From Hybos culiciformis (lineage: Eukaryota > Arthropoda > Insecta > Diptera > Hybotidae), in contig OZ023275.1 of the NCBI GenBank assembly GCA_964007475.1, positions 13,681,829 through 13,745,828 on the forward strand: 64,000 nucleotides of DNA, read 5' to 3'. Of the stretch, positions 47,401 through 59,189 are shown piece by piece. A model generated the notes under the pieces. That model made no database searches. It saw nothing but the letters and a program-made list of their open reading frames with translations, and was not told the DNA's origin. Numbering within the stretch: the first letter of the stretch is position 1; every line of letters starts with the position of its first letter. A program made the translations under genes and the position numbers.

Positions 47401-50215
47401 GGGTTGAGTAAAGGACAAAAAGATTCCGTGAAATTTTTTAATTTGTAAATACATATCCTGAAATGATATTTCTGGTATCTATAATTATTTAATTATTCGA
47501 ATTTTAGTAATGAAACATCAAACTTTATTGAATTATGGTATTGAACGAAAATTCACAAAGTTAAATTTATCAGATTCTATATTTGATTCATTTATACTAT
47601 TATATGTACTATGAAGATCAAATTCAGACCAAATAACAAGGGAGTATTCATTTATGAAATATTAGATTATTCTTAGAAAAATGTAAAATCATTTAATTCA
47701 AGTTGCTAATGTTTTTGGAAATTCATATTTGATAAAAAAAAAACTCTTTAAAAACTTATGATTTTTTAAAATATTTTTTTTCACAAAACTTACAATGCAT
47801 TTTAAAAACATTTGTCATAACATCCATGAGCACTACACATTTCTATTTATTTTACATTTAATTGATATTATACTTTCTTTGTAAACTATATTTGAAATAT
47901 TATTTAAATATCTAGGTAAGCACAAGCTGTATAAACATAAAATCAATTTGAAAATAAAAGATGTGATATATAAATAATGTTTTTAAAATAAATATAAAAT
48001 ATATTATAAAGGTCATGTAATTTATTATACATTATGTATCCTTCTAATATGCATATTGAAAAAAAAGAAAATTATTTTCAAATAAATCAAATTTTTCAAC
48101 AAGACGGAGTAAACATATTTGTATATAGATAGAAGCAAGGAAAATTGTCCGCGTAACAAAATTTGATTGAAACCATCTATCTGCAAATAAATTAATAAAT
48201 TATTGGATGAAAACTATCGTTTTATGTATAATATATTATTTAAAAATTAAAATCAATTCGATTGAAACGAAATTAAAAATTTAGCATGTTTCTTTCATTC
48301 GTAAATCCATTTGAATTTATTAGCGGGTTTGGGCTACTAAACTGTCAATTTAACTTTGTTTTTTCTTAAAAATTTAAAATAATATCAATAATATCAACAT
48401 TGGTAGTTCTCTTAATAAGCACTATATATAATGATAATCAAAAGTATATTTCGTTGGCTTACAAACGAACTCATTAAGTACATTTTCTAAGTTTTTTTTT
48501 TGTTTTTTTATTCTAAGTTAACTCATTATAAAGCCAACTTTATGCTGCCAAAACATTATTATTCACAACTTGATATTGCGCAAGTTATTAGGATCAGTTT
48601 AATTTCACCAAGTCAATTGTGTATACTATTATAATATAAATAATACAAATAATATAATTATAATATAAATATAATATTACAAATAATATAATATAAATAC
48701 AATATAAAAAATGTTTGCAATTCTTTTACAAACTGATTTTTAAGGCCTAAAGAACAATATTTAGATATAACATCTTTATTAAATGCATACATAATTACAT
48801 ATTAATTACAGATTTTAAAAAAACTATGTTCTTCTTGTGAACCAACTATTTATTAAATTATACATTTTATATATCTGTCTTCAAAATAAAAACAACAAAC
48901 CAAAAGTCAAAATATTTTTTATCCATAAGCTCTTTAATACAACATTTATAGATATATTACGGACAAAATGCATAAATTTTTAATTTCAAAAATTAAAAAT
49001 TGTATGACACATTTATAGATATAGAAGATAATATTATTTTGAAAAAGGTCATATTAAAAAACATATTTATATTTTAATAAATTATTTGATAAAAAAGAAA
49101 CAAAATTCGTATAGTATTGAAAAAAAAAAGGATTCCTTTCTAAGTTGAAAAAAAAAAAACAAAATAAAATAAAAACATAAATTTTATTAACTTTTACTTT
49201 TTCACCCATTTTCAATAAATGAAAAGATAAAAAAATATTTCAAAACATTATATACATATTTTTAAAGTTAAAAAAAAAACATATTTTCTGATTTATGGGA
49301 TTAATATTAGGGAGACAAAAAAAATAAAAAACTATATCATAATAAATTTATTTAAAATATTTTTTGGAACAGCTCCATCAAAATATTAAGGACTGAACGT
49401 TTTTTGTTTTTTTTTTTATAATATAGTTTGCATTTTTTTATTTTATAAATTTTCAAAATTGCATATTACCATTTATGCACTTATATTTTTTGTATAGTTT
49501 GAAAATTTTTAACATAATTTTGTTTTTTTTTGTGACCATTTTTTTGCCTTCATTTTTTTTTTTTGTGTTTATTTTTAAATATCATTTTGTCCATTATCAT
49601 TTTTATCATTTTTTTTTTGATTTATTAATGACTCTTTTATTTGTCCTTTTTTTTTTTTGGTGTGTGTATATCATTTTTAAGCACTATAGAGAAAAGTTTT
49701 TGTATTTATTTTTATTATGTAAATAAATATTTAACTTCGGAAAATTCATCGCAATATAGATTGTGTTGACATAAATAGTTGTGATTAACATTAAGATTAT
49801 ATATATATTACACAGCTAGATTAGAATTCTGAGAATGAGCCTTCTACATAGGATCATTTTCATTGTTGTGTATAATACGTCATGATTATCAATCTAAAAT
49901 CATATCGTATTAGCGAACTCACTATATTAAGTGTGATATGTCCAAAAATCTGATTCTTAAACCACATTTTTATGAAGTTCAAGATGCACCTTTGTTTTCC
50001 AAAGTGGCAATTGAGTTTTCGAACAAGTTTCAAAAGTAGTAAGTGATTAAATAATAATTAGAATAGCATTTTCTTATCTTTGTATCAATATTTTTTTAAA
50101 TGATATTAACCTCACGTTTTTAAAATAAGCTCTGCTTCAAACTCAAACCCGATGCTGATGATTTTCAAATTAAAGTTATGTATGCTAAACTAGTTTCAGG
50201 TTTACAATAGAGGTT
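47401..50215. other. AT-rich non-coding DNA
   Basis: No gene is supported. The frame at 49475-49726 is a run of F, Y and I from T-tracts. No defined repeat was seen. Confidence 0.55.
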
Positions 50216-50223
50216 GGTGTAGT

Positions 50224-50707
50224 CAGTGGCGTAACTACAAATATTGCGCCCCTAGTCGAAAATAAATTTGCGCCCACCCACCCCACAATTTAAAAAAAGG
50301 AACCAATAATTTTTGTTTTATTTTTAAACATTTATTTTTTAATTTTTTATAAAAAAAAAAAACTCTTCAGTTTTCGCCTATTATTCTAATTATCATATAA
50401 CTGGCGACTCGTCAACTCCGTTTTGCATGAACATTAAACTTCTTTTTTAAGTCAGAAACGACTCACCATCTTTATAGGGTGTCAAGTTATAGCTGTCATC
50501 GACCAGATAGCAGATATTGATATCCCTGCATGCTTAAATTCATTTTCGAAGTAATATTTTTAACGTGATTTTGAATTAAAATAAATAAAAACTTTTATTT
50601 GTGAAAAATCATGAATTTTATTGGTATAATGCTGACAAACGGTGCGCCCTTTAACTTCGTGCGCCCGAAGCATTTGCTGCGTTCGCCTACCGGTAGTTAC
50701 ACCACTG
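50224..50707. mobile_element. 484-bp hAT-superfamily MITE
   Basis: The left end is CAGTGGCGTAACTAC and the right end GTAGTTACACCACTG (50693-50707), inverted repeats matching at 14 of 15 positions. A perfect 8-bp target duplication, GGTGTAGT, lies at 50216-50223 and 50708-50715. The CAGTGGCGTA terminus is widespread in hAT elements. Subterminal GCGCCC motifs occur near both ends (50248-50275 and 50643-50665). Part of the inside is AT-rich filler and there is no transposase. A 69-codon minus-strand frame overlaps the right end and is incidental. Confidence 0.93.
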
Positions 50708-50715
50708 GGTGTAGT

Positions 50716-53700
50716 AGTACGCATAGGCTTCATTTGTTTTTTGACTGATAAATATTTTTTGCTCGACATGTATTCAATATATGATAATTTTAAATAATTT
50801 TTTAAGATTAAAGAATAATTTTGTTTAATTTGATTTAAAGTTTAGGTTTATTTTTTGTTATTTTTTATTTTTTTTTGTATATAAATATTGTTGAAAAGAA
50901 AATTTTTAACACGTGCAAAAGTTTTGCTTGACTTATGTTTACGTGCGTGAAGATTGAATTATGAAAAATTTATGTGTTTTTGGATTGGTATGTTATTTTA
51001 TTTTTTTTTTATTCTGTTTGTTTGAAAAATATGTAATATATTTTTTTTATTTTTATTTTTTTTTAAGTAAAAGTATTTTTTTATCCTTTAGGCTAAAGAT
51101 AAGATTTTGTTTTCTTTTAATTTTAGGCATTTTCTATCGATTCTTTTTTGTGAACAAACTTACAGAAATGAATTTTACATGAAATTGTGATTTTTTTTTC
51201 GAAGAAATTAATAATAATACCACATGCCTTAGAATTTCAAACACAAAATGACAAAATATTGAATGTACACATATATGGAATTAGATTTGAAAATCTGATT
51301 TTATTTTTTTATTTATTTTTTATTTTCAATCCTTAAAATAACTATATACCCAGTTTAAGTGTATGGTGAGATGTGAGAATGAATATGATAAGATTTCAGA
51401 CTATAGAAAACTCTATAAATGTTATTTTTTTTTTTTTTTCAATTAATCAAAGTTATTAAAATATTAAATTCTTTCTTTTGATTTTGAAAAAAAAAAAAAA
51501 AATTTTCATATCCTTGTTTTTTCTCTTGGGTAAACAATGTAAATTTTCTTGGGAAATTTATTTTATTGCAGAAGAAAAGCTTTGAAATAAAAATAAAAAA
51601 AAAAAAATTAAAACATTACATAATATGTCTTTGAATATTATTTCTTTGAAGTTCTTCAAATATCTGAAAAGATATTGTCAAAAATAAAATTGTATATATA
51701 TGTAAATATAAAATTCAACTTACATACCTTTTTTTCTTCCATATGAATAATTTTTTTGCATAAAGTGTGATATTTTTATTCACAAAAATATTGTGATTAT
51801 TATCGAAGAAAATTTTTTTTGAGAAAAAAAAAAACATTAAGTGCTGAAATGTAAATGATGTTGATATATGAAAGTAAATATAGATTTTCAATGAATTTAT
51901 TTTTGTATTCTATGTCAATGAATAAGCACAAAAACATCAAATTTTATATCTATTTTTTATTTTTTTTTTGATTTATTTTCTTATCGAAAACACCTTTTGA
52001 TTTTAAATTTATCAAAGAAATTTTCCACAACATATAAATAATATGTGTTTGAAGTATTTTCATAGATCACGGCGTGTGATTAAAGTGTCTAGAAGCGCAA
52101 TTAGACACTTTAATGTTCACAAAAATTATTATTACATCATTTGATTTAGTGTAAAAATTTATTTTAGAATATATAAAAAGAAAAGTGTTAAAAGTATAAT
52201 CAATCGGAATAAATCTACATAATTCTATCTCCAAGTAAATTTTAATTATTTAAATTATAATAAGAGTCTTAAAAATAAAACCCTAAAAGTTGTTGAATGG
52301 TTGAAACTTTGTGGTCCAAAATGTAACATTAAAAAAGATATTAATTTTGATATCACAAATTTTAAGTTGGAAAGCTATATAGATTAAGTTTTGAAATGAA
52401 ACTTTAATCAATTATTTTTTAATATTTATACTATAAGTCCAACAAATATATATATATATATTACAAACAAGCTATAATCGTTAAATTCAATTTTGATTGA
52501 TTGAAAAATGGCAATTTTTTTATTTTATTCGCTCTGAAAGAGTAATGAAAATTTTGTAAAGTTTTCAGATTAATTTTTATTTATTACCTACTTAAATAAA
52601 TATAAAAACTTAATAAAATTGATTTTTGTTTTAAAGTTAGTTTTTTTTTTCATAAAGTTATTGGAATAAAAAGACGGTTACAAAAACTTTATCCGCCTTA
52701 ATAAAATAAATATTATTTCTCAAAACCACATTATAAGAATTTTAATGTTTTTTTTTCATATGACAGTATTTTGAAAGTGAATGATATATTACATTTTTCA
52801 TGGAAAAAATTATGTATATAAAATAAATATTAAACCAGGTAAATTTATTTTTCAAATTTTTTTAAATTGAATAATTTTCATTACATAAATGAAAATAAAT
52901 ATACGTAAAATTTGTATATATATATATACATTCTATATAATATAAATATATATACAATTCCATCATGCTTTTATTTATTTAAAAACCAAAATTAAAATCT
53001 TCTTCAGCCATCAAAAAACAAAGAACAAAGCAAGTTAAATGTGGTTAAAAGCTTCTTTTCTTAAATATTTTTAATTACTCAAATGTGTTAACACGTTTGG
53101 AATAAAGAAATAAATTTAAATAAAAAATTCTTTTTTAATGAATATTTTAATCAAATAAAAAATACTTTAAAAAATTCGATTAAAAAATAATTTCATTCAA
53201 GTTTAAATTGTGTTAATATTTAAACTCACTCTTTATGCACAAGGCTTTTTATACCGAGCAGTATTGTAGGGATTTATTTTTATATTGATTGTCAATAAAA
53301 AATGTTTATGAGTATAGAATTTAAATATATTGGAGTATATAAAATGAAAAATATTCGCTATCTGTAATAAAAATTCTTAAATTTACACTCGCCACACTGT
53401 CACTTATGAAATTTAAATCCTTTTGGAATGCTAGTCTGTATAGTAAAATAAAATAATAATATATCTTTAGGTCCGCAATACTGAAGACAAAAAACTTTAA
53501 ATCTATATATTATTTCGCCCTTCGAGAACTATGCAAACCTTTTCAATTTTAATTGATATATAAAAAACTTCATCTTGATTAAATATATACACAAATTTTT
53601 TGTCTGTTCTTTTAAAAACACATAAAAAATAAATAAATCTCTAAATTTAAGCCTTTATATATTATGCAATTCTATATAAAATTTTAACAAATTGTTAAAC

Positions 53701-54501
53701 ATCAAATTAAATTTTTCCTTCCGATTTTTCACCAATAAATTTGTTTTTCTATTTTATTGCATAGAATCTAAATTTTTTACGCATTTTATAAATACAACAA
53801 GATTATGCTTAGATAAGACATTGATGAAAACGGAAACTATAACATTGTCATAAAAACCTAAGTACAATTTCTTTGAGTATTATAAAACAGAAAAAGATAT
53901 AAATTGAAAAAAAAAAAGGTGAAAATTGAAATTTGATCGGTTCTAAATTATTAACATGTCATAAAGTAACTCTTACAATTTCCTTGGTTAAGTCGTAAAA
54001 ATAAAATGAGAAGTTAGTGAAAATCCTATTCATTATATTAAATACAAAGAATTTATTAGGAGAACATATTATTTATTAAGAAAATGTAAGGAAAAAATAA
54101 CAAATCTATATACATATAATTTTCAAAAAAAAAAAGTACTTAAATTGTACAAAAAAAATTACATAAAAGTCTTATGTGAAGATGTCTGCATACCTTTTCG
54201 GTAATTCTGAATACTATTTAAAAACGATGTGAGTATACTTATCTTAAAAGTGGAATTAAAGGTGGCTCAAACAATAAATAATTAATTTATTCTATTGTTT
54301 GCAATTTACAAACGTTACAACCGAGTGGATGTTAATAGGTTCGCAAGTCATTGATAGCTTAATATAATATATAACTTATTCAGGGAATTAAAATTAAGTA
54401 TTTGATAAGTTTTACTGTGCACATTTGAAAGAACTTAAAACCCATTGAAATTTTAATGTGAACACTATCCATTAACATTCGATCTACGTATAAGCATTGA
54501 G
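50716..54501. other. AT-rich non-coding DNA
   Basis: No gene is supported; open frames at 50961 and elsewhere come from T-tracts. The only sharp structure is the hairpin at 52079-52114. Long TA runs occur near 52448-52461 and 52914-52962. Confidence 0.55.
52079..52114. repeat. perfect 13-bp stem-loop
   Basis: ATTAAAGTGTCTA (52079-52091) and TAGACACTTTAAT (52102-52114) pair perfectly around the ten-base loop GAAGCGCAAT. The stem does not extend beyond 13 pairs, shorter than a usual miRNA precursor. Its role is unknown. Confidence 0.85.
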
Positions 54502-54745
54502 TAATAATATTTACAAGAGGGACAGAATTCATACAAGTAGATTTCAGAATTTTTTTTTTTTAAATAACTCAAAAATGATGACAAAATTATTAATGTATTG
54601 AATAAAAATTTCACACTCAAATGAGTTTATTCTTAATACAATACTAATAATAATAAAATAAACAATAAACACACTTGAGTTATTTAGAAAAAAAAAATCT
54701 GAAATTTACTTGTATGAATTCTGCCCCTCTTATAAATATTATTAT
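54502..54745. mobile_element. foldback MITE, ~244 bp, with 70-bp arms
   Basis: The arms begin TAATAATATTTA and run through AAGAGGGRCAGAATTCATAC and a long T/A run to AAATAACTCAA (left to about 54572, right from about 54674). They differ at a few positions (GGGACAG versus GGGGCAG, AAGTAGATTTCAG versus AAGTAAATTTCAG). The central part is itself weakly self-complementary. No certain target duplication was seen and no protein is encoded. The superfamily is unknown. Confidence 0.8.
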
Positions 54746-57194
54746 TTTAAAATAGAAATTAACATTAGTCAAAGCTTTTGTCCTTCAAATTAAAATATAT
54801 TGGTTTGGAGTTTAATATATTCGAAATATTTGATTTATTGTTTTTTAAGTTTTTTAAGCTTTCTATTTCTTCAAAACAAAGTTTTACGCAACTTTAGGAA
54901 ATTGATAAGTATAAATCTATAAGATTGGCATAAAAATGTATAAAGCTTTTGAACTTCTAAAAGGTCATAAAATAAAAATATTTTTAAAAAATACCATTAC
55001 TCTATTTCTCGATTATTTTTTGCTTTCCTACATAAATATATTTTGTTCTTATAATAAAATAAAATTATATTTCATTCGTAATTTAATACCAATGTGTCTA
55101 TGTACTAATTTAATACCAATGTGTCTATGTACTTACGAACAACAAGGCGAAATTTTTAATCAATAATTATACCTTTTTGATTTTTTTCTTGCTCTTCTTT
55201 CTTACAAAAATTTATGTTAACCAGAAATTAAATTAATGGTATTATTAAGAAACCTTTTAGAAAATAATTTGAAATTTTGTAAACTTTAAGAAAAATATGA
55301 AAAAAAAATTCTTTGTAAATAAAAAAAACATGAAAAAATATCCTAATTAGATACAAAAAAAAAAGAAATTGTTGACAAAGTCAGTTAACATTGATTTATT
55401 TATTTGTAGAATAATTTTTGTTGTGTTTATGATAGTGATTCAAAACTAGTTGATTGAAAAATCCTTCCGAACATACTTTGACTTGCGCCAAGTTTTACTC
55501 TAATATAATTAATCCAAAAAAACCACACAAAATTCACACTCAAAAAAAAAGCTCGATGGAACTATAAAATGTATAGCAGAAAGATTCTAAAACTGCATTA
55601 TTTTCTTGCATTACGTGGTAAAAATCTTGTATTTATTATACAAAAATGTATAGCAAATGAATTATAGCAAAAGTTGATACATAAAAATTATAGTTTTTTT
55701 TGTTTTTTGTTTTTTGGAACGAAGAATAAATTCCCAAAAATAGTTTTTTATACAAAATATACTTTTTATGTGGAATATTGCTATATAATCATATGAACCG
55801 ATATGTTAAAAAATAAAAGTATGAGCTATTTTTCTTTGCTATGACAAATAGCTAATTTTGCTAAAGTCATATTCACTAGTTTGATTCGACGTTTATGCAC
55901 AGCAAAGGATAAACAGAAATTATAGCTGCAGCAACTATCTGTTTTTTCGCAGTGCATTGATTTAATTTTATAGACATTCCTCCAATATACTTTAAGAATA
56001 TTTATAAAATTAATTTAAAGTTAGCAAAACATTTTTTTTTTACAGTTTCTGTTACAAGGAATTACATTGAAGATCTAAATTCGATTTTTCACCTTACATT
56101 CTTATGATTCTTAATCCTGAACCTAATCAATAAAAGCATTTTTCTGGTATATACCTTAAAAAAGACATTGAAATGGTACATTGTGCTTCTAAAAAAAGCC
56201 TCACATATTCAAGAACTAAAGTATATAGGAAGCCATAAAAAATATTCGTAAACAATAAAAAAAAAGGGGCTTCATTTTATATCAACAATGACACAGTAAA
56301 GTTACGTATCATCATCTCTTTATTTAAAATAAAATCATAAAAATAAAAAATAATAAATAAATGTTGAATATCTTATATACAGATACGTAAATATTTTTTG
56401 GTTGCTAACACTAAAGAGCTTTCATTTTATATATACATACGTATATATAAATATCCTTAAAAGTTTTCCTCCATTTTCATTTTATTTTAATTTTTTTCCT
56501 TGGTTGAACTTTATTATTCCTTCTCATAATAAAACCACAATGGTAAAAATAAACACATGTAAAAATATTATACGACAATATAAAATAGTATAAAGGATCT
56601 TATTTTTATCCTTTTGCTTTTATTTTATTTTTATTTTTTATTTTTTTTGTTTTAAAACCAAAAACAAAAATAGCATACTTTACTAAAAAAAAAAAAAATG
56701 AAGATTAAATTCAGTAAATTTACGCTTTGTCACGGACTATAAAGCGAACAAAGTGAAGAACAACATCCCCATCTATTAATCCTCAGTGGAATTAACAAAA
56801 CTGGAAAAAAAAAATGATATATTTATATATGTATGTGTATGTGAATCTCTTTAACAATATTTTTCCTTTTTTTTTTTTCCTCTTTTCCTTTAGAAAAGTC
56901 TTCAGTGTCATGTCTGGGGATTTTTAATCAGATGAAATTAAACAAAATTAAGTTTAACGTATACCTAACATTTTTATCCATACCACCATTAAAAGTTTTT
57001 TTAATTGAATTATTTCATCAGAGTTTTACTTAAAAATTATAAAATTGTAGTAAACTCGTATAATATACGAGTTATGTTTATTATTAGCATTGAAAATCTA
57101 TTTGTATAGATAATAAAAAAAAATTTCTTACACTCCCGGTTATATATTTTAAGGACTAAGTATATATATCAAGAGTTCCACTAAAACTATTAGA
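54746..57194. other. AT-rich non-coding DNA
   Basis: No gene is supported. It contains the 27-bp exact tandem duplication at 55080-55133 and a small 21-base palindrome (AACTCGTATAATATACGAGT...) at 57053-57073. Confidence 0.55.
55080..55133. repeat. exact 27-bp tandem duplication
   Basis: Two adjacent identical 27-base units (55080-55106 and 55107-55133), each containing TACCAATGTGTCTATGTACT. The length is a multiple of three, so an overlapping 76-codon frame stays open through it (LIPMCLCT twice), but that frame has no other sign of being a gene. Confidence 0.95.
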
Positions 57195-57349
57195 CCTGAA
57201 AGCACTAGGGAAAGATCAGTGGATAAACCTAGACTAAGATGACTCGGCAGTGTACAATTTAGACGAATTCAGAAGACAGAGTAGATTGGAGGAGGAGAAT
57301 TGAGGAGACCAAGACTCAAACTGGGTTGTTGTTGAAGAAGAAGAAGAAT
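57195..57349 (+). pseudogene. decayed 3' coding end of a LINE reverse-transcriptase ORF
   Basis: Read on the + strand with frameshifts and stops left in place, the translation gives a basic KPRLR stretch (57225), then RRRIEETKTQTG (from about 57290), then a GTTGTTGTT and (GAA)n tail (57327-57349). This matches the pattern at the C-terminus of many insect non-LTR retrotransposon polyproteins, where a basic stretch is followed by a W-R-x-I-V-E-E-x-K-x-x-x-G block and a short-repeat tail. Stops and frame breaks show it is dead. The clade cannot be fixed from this little. Confidence 0.5.
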
Positions 57350-58981
57350 TTTCCCTGTTCTGTTGGATGTGAAAACTGGAAAGAATCTCTGTGCTTTAAG
57401 TTACAAAATTATATTTCCAGACATTAAAAACTAAATAATTATCTTAAATAGAAACCACAGTTTAAAGCTCAACATTGACGGAATAATTTGAAAACTTAAA
57501 TTTTCAATTTTCTTCGAAAACAATTATATCAATGTTAATATGTGTAAACCCTCCCGATTAACATGTTATCGTTAGACAGTGAAAATATTTTATATATTTA
57601 TTTATATTATTTTTTTTTAATTGATATTGTTTCACACCATTTATTTTAATAAAAAAAACATATGGGTTGTCAGTCCAATATAATAATAATAAAATAATTA
57701 AGCGTAGTAAAATCATTAATATGTCTGTCTTGTAATTTGTTTTGTTTTTGGCAATTTTACATAATGCACGCCTTAAATTTGACTCCCACTTAATTATAGA
57801 AAAGATAAGGAAGTTGACATCGGTGTTTTTTGTTTCTTGTTTTTTTTTTGTTTTTTTTTTTATAAATTGACACATAAAAAAAAACAATTAAGCAAAATGT
57901 TTCCCATTTTTCATTCACTTTTTTTTGTGTGAAAAGAAAATTTTGCTCATAAATCTCATTGGAATAAATGTACAAAAATTCTTTGATCAAAAATATAAAT
58001 ATTATTTTTATTACATTATTAAATCATAAAATTTGTAATATACATAATTTATTAATTTTCATTCTATTATGCCAAATTAAACAGATGTAGTTGATTTCAG
58101 TTAATTATTCTAAAAGCTCTATCAAAAAGAAAAATCCCAAAAGTGTGTCAACTGTCTTTTTGGCAAAAATAAAGTTAATTAAACTAACCAAGATCTCAGG
58201 ATCTTTCACAAAAAAAAAAATCATAAAAAAGCTTAAAAAGCTTATAAAATTTATCTGTAGGTGCAGAGAAAATTATTTTTAGAATTTTCAATGACACTAA
58301 ATTGTCATGACTGAATAAAATATTCAGAATTTTTATTTACGTGGAATTCAAAATTAAATTTTTTTGACTATCATAATAAAAGTCAAAAAAATTTACTTAA
58401 TATCACCTTAATATCATACTATCAAAAAAATATTAAGGAAATACCACTAAGTATATTTTTTATGAATATTTTTGAAAGAAAAATGACAAGAGAATTTATA
58501 AAAAAAATAAATATTTGCCAATATGCTAATTTTAGGTTTTTTTTTTGTTTTTTCGTTTTTTTTTCTCTTGTTAAGCTATCAGGAGAACCTCTATTTATTA
58601 ATCTTCTTAATGTTATTAATTAATTTACTCTTAATACCGAAAGTGTAAATTTTTATATTACTTACTTCCTTTTTTTTTTTGTTTTTGGTTGTTGATAAAT
58701 TTTTTATTTATTCTTTTTTTTTTTTTGCTTCCTTTTAGTTTTTTGTTTTTTTTTATACATCTTTCGACAACATAAACAAAATTTTTTCTTTTATACATTA
58801 TACTACAAATGTTTTTAGTATATAAATTTATTATCAAGGTACTATCAAAGAGTATGTATGTATCATAGAGATTTCAGCACGAATCACAAAAATTATGCAA
58901 AATCTTGAATCACAACCGAGCTTACATTTTTTTTTTTTGTTGAGAAATTCGCTCTAACAAAAGTTTTTAAAACTTTAAAAG
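57350..58981. other. AT-rich non-coding DNA
   Basis: No gene is supported; open frames at 57558 and 57790 (minus) and 58091 (plus) are rich in K, N and I from AT tracts. AAATTTTTTTGACT and AGTCAAAAAAATTT form a 14-bp stem near 58356-58397. Confidence 0.55.
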
Positions 58982-58984
58982 TTA

Positions 58985-59186
58985 GGGAATGAACACAATT
59001 GAGACGACTGGCGACAAACGACATTGTCGCCAACGACAACCATATATTTTTTATATTTTTTTTCTATTTGTTTATTTGTTTCTTGTTTATTTATTTCGTC
59101 GCCGTCGCCGTAATTGTGTTCACTCCAGTGATATCGCTGTCGTTGTAGTTATAGTCGTCGTTGTCGCCCCAATTGTGTTTACTCCT
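58985..59186. mobile_element. 202-bp PIF/Harbinger-like MITE rich in CGAC/GTCG
   Basis: The left end GGGAATGAACACAATTG and right end CAATTGTGTTTACTCCT are imperfect inverted repeats. TTA flanks both ends (58982-58984 and 59187-59189), the 3-bp duplication typical of PIF/Harbinger. The sequence next to the ends is dense in GACAAC/GTTGTC and CGAC/GTCG motifs on the two sides. An extra copy of the right terminus (AATTGTGTTCACTCC, about 59112-59127) lies some 60 bases inside. An open frame of 69 codons crossing it is an artefact. Confidence 0.6.
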
Positions 59187-59189
59187 TTA

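Noticed and set aside
49475..49726. 83-codon ORF resembling a membrane protein
   Set aside because: Its hydrophobicity comes from poly-T tracts (runs of F); no helix-break pattern, domain or polar loop structure.
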